Below, in pieces: positions 19,663 through 28,626 of a DNA stretch of 36,870 nucleotides. The number at the start of each line of letters is the position of its first letter. Position 1 is the stretch's first letter. The notes below the pieces were generated by a model that saw only the letters and a program-made list of their open reading frames with translations, did not search any database and was not told where the DNA came from. This stretch comes from Xylaria sp. FL1777 (Eukaryota; Ascomycota; Sordariomycetes; Xylariales; Xylariaceae). The stretch spans positions 1-36,870 of the forward strand of contig MU400815.1 in NCBI GenBank assembly GCA_022578965.1. The letters run 5' to 3'. Both the position numbers and the translations under genes were made by a program.

Positions 19663-21951
19663 TTACCGACTCGTAGCTCTGGCGATAGTGAATACACCGA
19701 TGATTACGACGGCCAAGGTTACAATAGCGCCTGGAAGTAGAAGTTCATTGGGCACCCCGGCAATAACTTGCTCGGGCTCGGCTCGAGAACTGACCTTCTT
19801 GCGACGTCTCACAGCCGAGTAGTCATCATCCTCGCTCTCCTCATCCTCGTCATCATCGTCTACAGCAGCCCGTCTTCGCCGTATATCGGATGTGGCCACG
19901 CTAAGAGGCGGGGTGTCGGTCGCTATGCGATCAGGCAGAGGCGCCGCCACCACGACCGCAGGCTTATCAGGATCATGCACAAAGAGATCAACCTTCTCGT
20001 GGAGGTGCTGACGAGCGAGCAAAATTGCCTCCAGCAGATCTTGGTCCGTCGTGATACTAACCGTGTCTCCTTCATCGTCCAAATAGCTCAGCGCAAAGCC
20101 ACCTGGGGCGAGCTTACCCTCTTCTACGACGGGAACGCCGCCAATTGCTTCCACTTCGTTGCCCAGCTTCGCTGCGACATTGGCGACAAGCTCTGCGACG
20201 CCTTGGCTAGCAATGACCTGTAAACGGTGCACACGACCACTAGGTGCCTTGAACTTGAACCCAAAAGGAATCTCGGCAGGGGGCTGGTCAGCCACCATGG
20301 AGTGGACCGGGGAGTCGGCGCCCATGTGAGAAGCGCTATCGCCAGGCGCAACAGAATCAGTGATACGCTCTCGTCCGTGGTCAGGCGTCATCATAGACCT
20401 AGACGCTACTGTACCGTGGTGATGACTGCCGTCACCCGAAACCATTGATTCGGATTCGTTGTCCAGCGATAGCCAAAACTTGTTCCAGGCTGGACCTTCA
20501 CTGTCGCCTGAGCCCATTGTGTTGATTTGCTCTAGCGTAGCATAGGTGAGCTTGAGAACATCGACCATACCCACGATCTCGCCTTCACCGTTCATGACCG
20601 GCAAATTAAGGTAATGGCCATCTGCATCACGTCAATAAACAAGCCATGAACCTCTCCAAGCAATCCAGCAACTTACCGTGCATTTTTCGTAGAGCTGCCT
20701 GGATACTCATGTCCATGGGTGCAAAATCTGGATGGGGTGTCATGACGCGCACGACGCTACAGGTAGCAGGGTCCAGGCCGGGGGCAATAACTCGTAAAAC
20801 AACATCTTTACTAGTAAAAATACCAGTAATCTGGCTCTGGTCTTGCACCAGCACCGCCGTAGTATGGTTCTCCTTCATGAGCATTGCGGCTTCCTTCACG
20901 GAAGTACGGACGCTGACCGTGGTAGGAGGCATACCATTCAGAACGGATTCGAGTGTGGGACCGGACATCTTGGATCGGAGGGCCTCTACGTATTGAATAA
21001 TCTGAGCGGGCTGGCTAGTTCCAAGCTCAGACTGAACACCTTCCAAGGCAGCGTACAGCTTAGTGGAAGAGGCATATGCCCGTTCCAATTTCTCCATAGC
21101 ATCATAAAAACATTTCGTAATATCGAGGACGCCCGAGATGTCTTGGTTCTCGTCCATGACAGGCAAGTGTCGGAAGCCCTTCCTAACCATCAGGTCCAAG
21201 GCATCGGTGGCACTAGTGTCGGTTCTAGCACACAGCGGGTTCTTGGTCATGATCTCAGCAATGGTGACGTTGGTTGCTTTCTGGCCTGTACCGACGACGC
21301 GAAATGCCAGGTCCTTGGCCGTGAAAATGCCAGCGATTCGATCATCGTCGTCTGTGACTAACACGCAGTCCTCTCTCTTGGCGGCCATCAACTGGGCAGC
21401 TTCGGCTACAGTTGTCGTGGGTTTGATCTGTAAAGCGGGGCTCGGCTTCAGGGCGAGAACGGTTCCTGGCGGTGCTTTGCGAGAGTGTCGAGCGCGGTTG
21501 GCCAGATGCTTCTTCTTGGAGAGATCGCTCTCCAGCTTGCGGCGGATGGCCTGACGATAGTAGTCAGCATCCATGGCTTGCTTGTACGCCACATAGCTGT
21601 CGTAGTCCAGAGTCATGTAGGTGTGGGGAGCCATGATGGGCAGAGGTAGATAGAGAGAGTCGCCGACTTGGCTCGCAACGCAGACAAACACACACGCACG
21701 CACACGAGATTCAACAGGAGAAACATGGAAGAGAGTGTGGCTTGACATACCTCATCCCGCTTGCTCTGCTTCTGCCGACTGGCGCTGACGCCCGAGGCAG
21801 CATCGCTGGGGGCAGGCTGGCTGTGGCTCGGGTGACTGTGACTCTCCAGGGTCGGTCGGGGTATGTTTGAGGCTCCTGGGCTGCCTGACCCAAAGGGAAT
21901 GGTTCCGCGCCCCTGCCCGCGACTGGGCGTGCCTCTCACAGTACCTGACAT
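19663..21951 (-). CDS. Tail-anchored CBS (x4) and PB1 domain protein (Mug70-like)
   Basis: Three exons (21951-21751, 21550-20677, 20621-19663; introns 200 and 55 nt) give 677 residues. A polar N-terminus ends in KRDE|AIRRKLESDLSKKK. Four CBS motifs follow as two Bateman pairs: about 95-225 (REDCVLVTDDDDRIAGIFTAKDLAFRV, then GFRHLPVMDENQDISGVLDI) and about 290-410 (TTAVLVQDQSQITGIFTSKD, then LNLPVMNGEGEIVGMVDV). A PB1 domain lies at about 476-574 with an OPCA-type acidic motif (YLDDEGDTVSITTDQDLLEA). An acidic Asp/Glu run and a C-terminal helix (about 651-673) end the protein, implying a tail anchor. CBS pairs usually bind adenosine nucleotides and PB1 mediates heterodimers. The domain set matches fission yeast Mug70. 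The molecular role is unknown; nucleotide sensing at a membrane is my inference. Confidence 0.9.
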
Positions 21952-23463
21952 TGCATGAACTCGGCGGAGCAGGCAAGATTACGGGGGATTTCTGTGGTTA
22001 ATGCCGACGGTGACGCCGATAGTGAGGGGAAAGGACGAAAGGCGAGAGACCGTAAGCTGGTCGGCCGCGTGGGTTGGGCTGGCGAGCGGTGGTCTGGCTT
22101 ATATGAAGAAGTTGCACGGGGCGATAGATGGCATGAGGATCATACCAGCGAGATATTTTTTTTGGTGTTGCCGTATTGGTCCTTGTCGACGAATAAACAC
22201 CAACCTAAGCTTTATGTGCATGACCTCGGAATATAGCGAATGACCGTTAGCGAGTGCCCGTCCGCCGGCGAAATTAGGTATCACCTTAGCGGGGTCACAA
22301 GCTGTAAGTTGACTCGGTGATGTACATAGAAGCGCCAGGCCAATCAGCGTCTAAACGCATTGAAGTACTTATGCAGTAGTCGATTATGTACTCCTATTTC
22401 ATGGCATCTAGACCAGGTTTATTAAATAGGAGAAATAGGAGGTCCCACGATCTTCCACAGTACGAGATGAGTTGAAAAACTAAAATGAATACTAACAGCG
22501 AGATACATACATAATAACGAGATTAAACTAAAGAGGCAGAGGACGAGGACGAGAAGGTAACTTATACATTAGGTCTTCTTTGTCTGTTATGAAACAGTTC
22601 GTATTCTCGCTCTCGAGGAATCCCGATGCTCTCATATTGTTAATCTTGTCTCTTTGACAGGCTGCTGCTATATTAATTCGATCAGATGCCAAAACGTCTC
22701 AATTGCATTTTCGAGTACATGTCCAACAGAACCTCTTGGAATATGAACAGCTTGCCTGTCTGTCGATAACGAACTACCAGATCTTGCTAAGTGGCACCGA
22801 GATAAATCTATATAGTCAGCTGTCTTCGACGTCTGCTAAGCGATGATCATGGTTTACGAATGCAGCGAGTGCACGAAGGCTTTCTATCTCACTATAGGGT
22901 ATGACCAAGTCCCAGAATCACCGCTAAGTACGCGATTCATCAATTAGATGATTAGACGGGGCGTTTCGCTAAGCTACCAGGAACCAATTTAGAGTCTCAG
23001 TCTTGTCATACAGTAATCGAGCTGTTGTGTAGGACCGCAACATTAGCTTCGCCGAAAATAGGAGTCTCCGTAAGGCGGTATTGATGAATGGAGTACCGGT
23101 ACCTATAATAAAGACCCATATATTAAGCACTGTTGGCAACACAACAGAACGAGGCGTGTAGACAATATAAACAAACTTTTTAGTCATACGCGCAGCAGAT
23201 AAATGAAGAAATGGGGGCATGGTTCTTAAATCTGCAATGCGATAATTACCTAAACTAGGCTGTCTAGATGTAAAGACTTAGAGTACAATCATCCGTTTAC
23301 TAAGTAGGTCAGAAGCTAACATAGCTACTCCTGCCTAAAGTCAAGATATGTAAAGATAAGAGTGGGATTTCAAATAGGTATCGATGATAAATTACATAAG
23401 TATGTTGAACATGTTAAGTGGCAGGCTTCACGACCCCGGTCCCTGGTGACGCTGTACAACCCT
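21952..23463. other. Intergenic region upstream of the CBS-PB1 gene
   Basis: About 1.5 kb between the start of the CBS-PB1 gene and the stop of the monooxygenase, both on the minus strand. The first 300 bp are the likely promoter and 5' UTR. The frame at 22969-23220 (minus) is moderately long, but its composition is that of random AT-rich DNA with no domain. No RNA gene or repeat stands out. Confidence 0.4.
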
Positions 23464-24844
23464 TCAAAGCTGTGGCCGAATGAGCGGCATGCCGTCCATC
23501 TCCCAAGGGGTATTGCCGGATTTGCTTTCGAACGGTATAAAGTCAAAGATCGGGCTTCGAGCAAACGTCGGCAGGAACTTCTTCTTCGACTCCTCAGCTA
23601 TGTCTTGTTTGGTGCTGGACTCCCGGTCTTGAACCTCGTTTTCCGCACCCGTCCAAGTTACGAAACGTGTCACGAGGGACCCCAATTTAACCACGGCGCC
23701 GGCGGTTTCCATGCGCGACAGCTCGTACTTAGCGAACGCCGCCTCCAGGTCTTCGGTGCTTGGCGTCGGGGTCTTCTGTAGGGTCGCTCGTAGGTTGTTA
23801 ACTAGCGCGGTAGCAGAAAGTACTGCGGACAAGGCTCCTTGGCCGTTAATCGATGTCATCTTGTGCGCGGCATCACCCACGATTACGATTCGGCCGTGGT
23901 GCCATTTCTTTGCTAAGCCTTCTTCCTGATTCAGAAGCACAGCATTGGCCTGTTCGCGCAATGGCCATATCTCCTTCAGCTTGATACCCGGGAATATCGT
24001 CAAGTCGGATAACTCTTGAGCGAAGTTGTCGACTTCCTCGCTTGTGAATCTTCTTTTCTCGGATGTCTGCTCGTCTAGCCGTTTGAGAACCGTGAAGTAC
24101 ATGGTGCCGTCCAATCGTGTAGATTGTGAGGCTATTCCGGGTCCATGCGACTCCGCGAAGTCGCCTAGTGCAATGTCTTCTCGAACACCGCGAGTGTGAC
24201 CAAAGAGCGACATGAACGTTGCGACCATCGGTGTATCTGGCTCCAGGTCGCCCGTCGCGGACGAATCATGTTCGAGACGCTGAATGAGTTGTCGGGTCGG
24301 ACTGTGCACACCATCGGCTGCAATCACCATTGAGCCATCTACGACACTTCCATCCGCTAGATGTACGCGCACACCATCCTTGTGTGTTTCGATATTTACA
24401 GCATGAGCGTTTGCTCTAACCTTTGTTTCGCGCTCAGGCAAATTCTCATAAAGAATGCGGAGAAGGTTGCCGCGAGAAAGTCCTAGTGTAGGATAACCAA
24501 GCCTACAAACGGCTTGTTAGTGTCATTTCGGATGACCATCCGAGGTTAACTCACTCATCTTCCATTTTTTCAAAGACGCGGCCGCTGCATAACGGTTCGC
24601 CGCTATGGGTGAAGTTTGTCTTTGTAGTAAAGCGTGTTGACAATTCCTTGAGCTGTTCATATAGGCCCAGCTGTTCCATCAATCGGATGAAAGGAGGCCA
24701 AAGTACAATCAGCGCCCCTTTAAATCGCACGATCTCCGGCTGTCTTTCGAGAACTATAAAGTCGATACCGGCTGCGGCCAATGCATGTGCGGTAAAGAGA
24801 CCCGCGGGTCCTGCGCCGAGAACGACCACACGAAAGTCAGACAT
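23464..24844 (-). CDS. FAD-dependent monooxygenase, aromatic hydroxylase type
   Basis: Two exons (24844-24555 and 24502-23464; 52-nt intron, donor GTGAGT, acceptor TAG) give 442 residues. The three class-A flavin monooxygenase fingerprints are present: the Rossmann loop G10-A-G12-P-A-G15 with Glu33 at the end of strand 2, the DG motif with Asp160-Gly161 (AADGVHSPTR), and the GD motif Gly306-Asp307 (IVIVGDAAHKMTSINGQGA). The enzyme should use NAD(P)H and O2 to hydroxylate or epoxidise an organic substrate. Relatives include salicylate hydroxylase-like enzymes and epoxidases of fungal meroterpenoid or indole-diterpene pathways, but this protein lacks a C-terminal membrane helix. No intact biosynthetic partner lies next to it, so the substrate is unknown. 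All key motifs are intact. Confidence 0.9.
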
Positions 24845-25682
24845 AGCTCCTGGGGATCTGAAATAGAATAGCGCAAAGTGTATGTGTTCGACTGTGTTGC
24901 GAATAGATGAGTTGCAAGTGAAATATGAGAGACCTAGACTTAGGATATAATCTTCATTTATACACACCGTTGATGGTACGATGTTGCCTATACTAGTTTG
25001 GACTCTATAATCTGACAGCTCAAGACCCGGTGGAGGAATTCCCCATCCCTCGGCTCGGACTTGGTTATTTGCCCTTTCGTCGCGATTGTCTACTTACTGT
25101 TTTACTCATGATACTTGTCCATGGCCAATAAATGTTGGCAAACACCATTTGCGCCTCAATTGGCCTCGCCGTATCCTGCATTACTGTTAGGTTACGTGCA
25201 GATAATAGGACTAGACAGAGGGTGAGACTAGCTCCCAACGATCTCTTCACCTACCAGTTCCCCGGTAATGCCAAGTCCAAGCATGGAAGACTAATAAAAT
25301 AATGATTTCTCAACCTGGGGTGTGGGTGTCCTTTGCACTCGGGTATATTTTCCGATTATTGTGCCGATCAGTCAGACACTTCCACTATACTTAGTGTCTC
25401 TCACAGCTCACATTCATCCGGCCACCGCGATGTGTTGGTAGTGTACCGCGGCTGTGAAAACACCGCGGCCGTTTCACAGCCAATGTTGCCCGGCGTCCGT
25501 TCCAGTGGTTCGGTGTTGTCCAGAGGGCTGGGCAAATGTGGACCATTTCATCTTAATATGCACTATTGTAGTATAGTTGGTCTCGTTAGTGACTTGCTGG
25601 ATATATTGTAGATTCGGCACGAAAACATCCATTAGTGTTCCGCCTTACCTAACAGCAAACGACGTTACGAAACACAGTGTAA
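24845..25682. other. Intergenic region upstream of the monooxygenase
   Basis: This stretch of about 840 bp holds the monooxygenase promoter and unassigned DNA. A small minus-strand frame at 25065-25250 starts with a signal-peptide-like segment (MKRSLGASLTLCLVLLSA) but is only 61 codons with no further support. The frame at 25333-25611 has no recognisable features. A short hairpin lies at 25450-25481. Confidence 0.4.
25450..25481. repeat. 10-bp perfect inverted repeat
   Basis: Arms GGCTGTGAAA (25450-25459) and TTTCACAGCC (25472-25481) flank a 12-nt GC-rich loop containing CCGCGG. It lies outside any supported gene. It could be a protein-binding palindrome or a chance hairpin; nothing around it decides. 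Confidence 0.45.
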
Positions 25683-26051
25683 AGGGTGTCACCGACACGT
25701 GGCAATGTGTCCGCGGATATCGATATTGCCGATGAGAGCATCCCCGTTTCGGGTCAGGCGATTGACTCCATGTCTTTTAAGACGATGCTTCGCACTCGCT
25801 TGTTTTTCGCGTAGCTCCGCGACGCTCCGGGGACAATTGAAGTGTTGGCGGATCCGAAGGTTTTACGCCGAGGCGTTTTATCAGATGAGGTCTATTCTAG
25901 CTCGCTTATTCATGCAGATGCCACAATAGCAGTGCTACGCCACGCTAGACCTCGTACCTTAAAGGGCTTGTGGCCATTACTATCTACCAAGAGTGCAACG
26001 ACATCCATGGCAAATCAGCTGCTACCAGCTAACAGTATTCCTTCTGTCTAG
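25683..26051 (+). pseudogene. Unidentified coding remnant with one in-frame TAG
   Basis: After a stop at 25680-25682 the frame is open but has no early ATG. It reads VSADIDIADESIPVSGQAID and onward to LFFA, meets TAG at 25812-25814, and continues as LRDAPGTIEVLADPKVLRRG in the same frame to 26051. The even composition and lack of low complexity on both sides of the stop look like real protein. Changing TAG to CAG (Gln) would be the simplest repair, a C-to-T change in a CpA context. Near 25955 a shift to another frame gives YLKGLVAITIYQECNDIHGK, perhaps the true continuation after a one-base indel. I do not recognise the family. Lack of a start, one nonsense codon and a probable frameshift mark a relic. 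Confidence 0.5.
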
Positions 26052-26856
26052 CTTACAAGGATGCGCTATCCTCTTCAAGCTAACCCTAGTGAGCATGTGA
26101 GATCGGGCACAACCGCAGCAATGACTCAATGAGTATTTAGATAGATAGTGGATGGAGTACGTACGTATAGACCTTTTTAGAACTCTCTTATGCGTATTGT
26201 GCCAATGATGTCACCTAAGCCGTCGTTGTGCTTCCGTGTTAAAATATCGACACTACACAAAATAAGCCTCATGGGTAGACTTAATTCATAAACTAGAATA
26301 TCATGTAGCACACCACCGATAAATAGACCATTGCCATACCTGGGCTCTTTAAGGCAGCCAGACAGCAAGTCATCTTACTCAGCTGGGCTGAAACTAAATG
26401 GGCGTTTGAAAATTAGGTAAGGGGGGGTTCGAAGCCTCTTTTTCTCGGTTGAAAAGAAAAAAAAAGAAAAAAAAGTAAAGCAGGCTCGAAAGGAGATTTG
26501 CCTACCTGTACTTTGCTAAATGTTTAATCCTACATGAACATGCATGGAATTTTGCTTTGCTAATATAGCCAATATAAAGAACTAAGCTATAACTTGCAAG
26601 CATGTGTTAGATTAACAAGTTATTTTATTGACTACCTGGGTAGGTAGTTATAACTATACCTTAACATTTCGATCGTCAGCAAAACACATCAGACTAGAAA
26701 ATGGAAGGTACCGATTTAACACCTGGAGCCCAAACCCGTCTGCGAATACAAACGCCGTGAGCTCGTAGAGTGAATAGCCGAAGTTATCAACTAGAACAGC
26801 AAAGCAATCAATATAAAATCTCGCGAGGCTAGCCTTATAAAACTTACTTTCTAAAC
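26052..26856. other. AT-rich intergenic gap
   Basis: About 800 bp without a supported gene. It includes an A-rich run interrupted by G near 26455-26477 and an AGGTAG-type palindromic stretch (GACTACCTGGGTAGGTAGTTA) near 26630-26650. The minus-strand frame at 26177-26368 has no recognisable features. Confidence 0.4.
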
Positions 26857-27102
26857 TTAGACATTTGAATGTTTGTCCACCATTAGCCCAGAATCAAACA
26901 CCATCTCTAATATAGCTTCGGCTTCCTGCATTCGGCCGATACGCTGCTGTATACTACCATAGCGGTACACTAACCCGGTAAGGGCCCCTGTCCGGTGATC
27001 TGTACAGACAAGTACCGTAGGGCACAACACGGAAGCAAGGAGTATGAACGTTTCAAGGTATCCACTACGTAGACATATAGGTAATTGAACACTACCAATC
27101 AT
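26857..27102 (-). pseudogene. TPR-like coding trace
   Basis: An 81-codon minus-strand frame contains a stretch near its end, LVYRYGSIQQRIGRMQEAEA, which resembles the helix pattern and GRMQEAEA signature of tetratricopeptide repeats found in fungal NLR-like and kinesin-light-chain-like proteins. Only about one repeat is visible. The rest of the frame is not recognisable. It lies just downstream, in minus-strand reading direction, of a MITE and of a second coding trace, so it may be the 3' remnant of a TPR protein gene. This is tentative. Confidence 0.35.
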
Positions 27103-27158
27103 CTCGAACTAACGATCCTATTCAAGATCGCAACCGACTCGGAGCCGGGTTCGCTGTA

Positions 27159-27533
27159 CTACGGCCTCGGTTTTTCGGACATCACGTTTTGATATCGGGC
27201 CATCACCTTAAACCTATTTTGGTAAGTAAGACCCCTCCATTTTCTATAGAAATTGGGTTAACTACCTACCAGGTAGGTAGTTTTCAACACCTTGCAAACA
27301 TTCCAAAAATAACAGTCAGGCAATAAACATGCCTACAAGTAAAAAGCTATATGCAATTCAAATGCAGTAAAATCTTTATTAAAGCCTTTCTCCCCTCTAG
27401 AAGTAAAAAAAGCGTGTTGTTAGTAATAACCTACTCTACATATACTGTAAGTACGATTCAGGTAGATTATGGAGTGCTAAGCAATATTTGTGGGGATTAA
27501 AACTTGATGTCCGAAAAACCGAGGCTCTGTCAC
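27159..27533. mobile_element. MITE-like element with terminal inverted repeats
   Basis: The left end contains GCCTCGGTTTTTCGGACATCA (from 27164), and its exact reverse complement lies at 27504-27524. The similarity continues inward with about two mismatches (ACGTTTTGAT on the left, AAGTTTTAAT on the right). Just outside, both ends reach TGTA within 12 bp (CTGTACTACG and, inverted, TTGTAGTGACAGA). This fits a TA target-site duplication at 27157-27158 and 27534-27535, as used by Tc1/mariner-type elements. The element is about 375 bp with no ORF, so it would be a non-autonomous copy moved by a transposase elsewhere. It contains a perfect 23-bp palindrome (27260-27282). The left outer end seems to have lost about 3 bp. 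TIRs are seen directly; family and TSD are inferred. Confidence 0.75.
27260..27282. repeat. Perfect 11-bp palindrome inside the MITE
   Basis: AACTACCTACC and GGTAGGTAGTT flank a single A. The same AGGTAG/ACCTAC motif occurs in other spacers of the window (near 2900, 6670, 19220, 26640, 31390), so it may be a widespread short repeat of this genome rather than a MITE component. Confidence 0.7.
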
Positions 27534-27598
27534 TACAATATCAAGTAGGGTAGGTATTAGAATAAGCACAAAGCGGGCCTACTTCCTCTACATATGTA

Positions 27599-27735
27599 TA
27601 TGATTACTGATGCGTATGGTGGCGAATCGCTCAAGAGCCAGTCTAGTTCGTCTTGAGTGTAAGCCCACAGTGTTTGGCTGTATCACGGTATAAATCCGCT
27701 ACGTGCATGAACTGGAGTCTATCCCCGTCGGACCC
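27599..27735 (-). pseudogene. Coding trace in two frames
   Basis: On the minus strand one frame reads DRLQFMHVADLYRDTAKHCG before a stop at 27645-27643. An overlapping frame continues convincingly as TQDELDWLLSDSPPYASVI. A one-base indel near 27665 would join them. I cannot name a family. It sits on the 5' side of the MITE for a minus-strand gene, with the TPR-like trace on the other side. The two could be remains of one gene or unrelated. Confidence 0.3.
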
Positions 27736-28626
27736 TAGGATACGGGCTTCATCTTTCCGCTATCGAATCGTTAGACTCTGGATATTACGCTTCCTGCGCA
27801 ATCGAACGAAAACATTTGGGGTCATCAGCAGCCTCGTCCAGCCTTGATACGAGAAGTAGTTAACCAACCGAATACCGCGCTGCTCGTATTACCTAGGTGG
27901 TATTAGCGGTACCGGTGGAACGGTATCGCAAATATTCCGCCCGCGTACGACAGCCTGGCAGTCTCTGTGGTAGAGTGAGTGCTATTCATACCTAGTTGTG
28001 ATACCACACATTCGATTGATGTAGCCTTACACCGGAACAATATTGCGCCCCATGACTTTAAAAGGAATAAAATAGGCGAGAAACCAGACTTGCATGTCTT
28101 GGATAGAATATTGTCAATATCAGCCACCGGAAGATGTATGTGGCAGCCACACTTGGGGGCGAAGGATTATATTGCAACGCACACGAAACCAAATGCAACA
28201 TTGTTACCAACAATGTTTCAAACTCTACATATAACCCTGCGATATTTTTCACAGCTCTAGGGTTAGTAACAAGCCTCCTGTGCTCATTTCTCGCTCTGCT
28301 CGCCTTTTTGGCAGACATTCAACAGAAGACTCGGCATGAAACTGGAACGCGATGCATGTGTGCAGTCTCAAACCAATTACATGGCTGTCGCTAAGCCAGG
28401 TGCTTCGAGCCGGCCTGGCACAAACCCAGGTCGAGATCGCGGTATCTGTAGGATCGGTATCCCGCGCCATGGGGGAGCTCGAAATAGAAGAGTCAATACG
28501 TGTTGATAAAAACCCCATAGCCTGACCTTATGCTTCGGGAAGGTTTTCAGTCTGTGAATTATTCAATGGTCTTGCCCTCTAGCCTTGTTCCGTGAGCATC
28601 GAGTTCTTCATATCTCCCTAATAATC
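27736..28626. other. Intergenic gap before the surface-protein gene
   Basis: About 890 bp. Several frames of 60-93 codons overlap on both strands (27903-28127, 27979-28260, 28058-28318, 28134-28394, 28249-28518), but none shows a domain, signal peptide or coherent continuation. The last ~200 bp should include the promoter and 5' UTR of the surface-protein gene. Confidence 0.4.

Noticed and set aside
20646..21554. Plus-strand ORFs of 116-172 codons
   Set aside because: They are antisense to the CBS-PB1 exons, whose sense frame carries clear domains.
22969..23220. Minus-strand 83-codon ORF
   Set aside because: No domain, no coherent codon use and no exon continuation in AT-rich DNA.
25065..25250. 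Small minus-strand ORF with a signal-peptide-like start
   Set aside because: At 61 codons with a hydrophobic start only, it has no conserved motif or credible extra exon; chance is likely.
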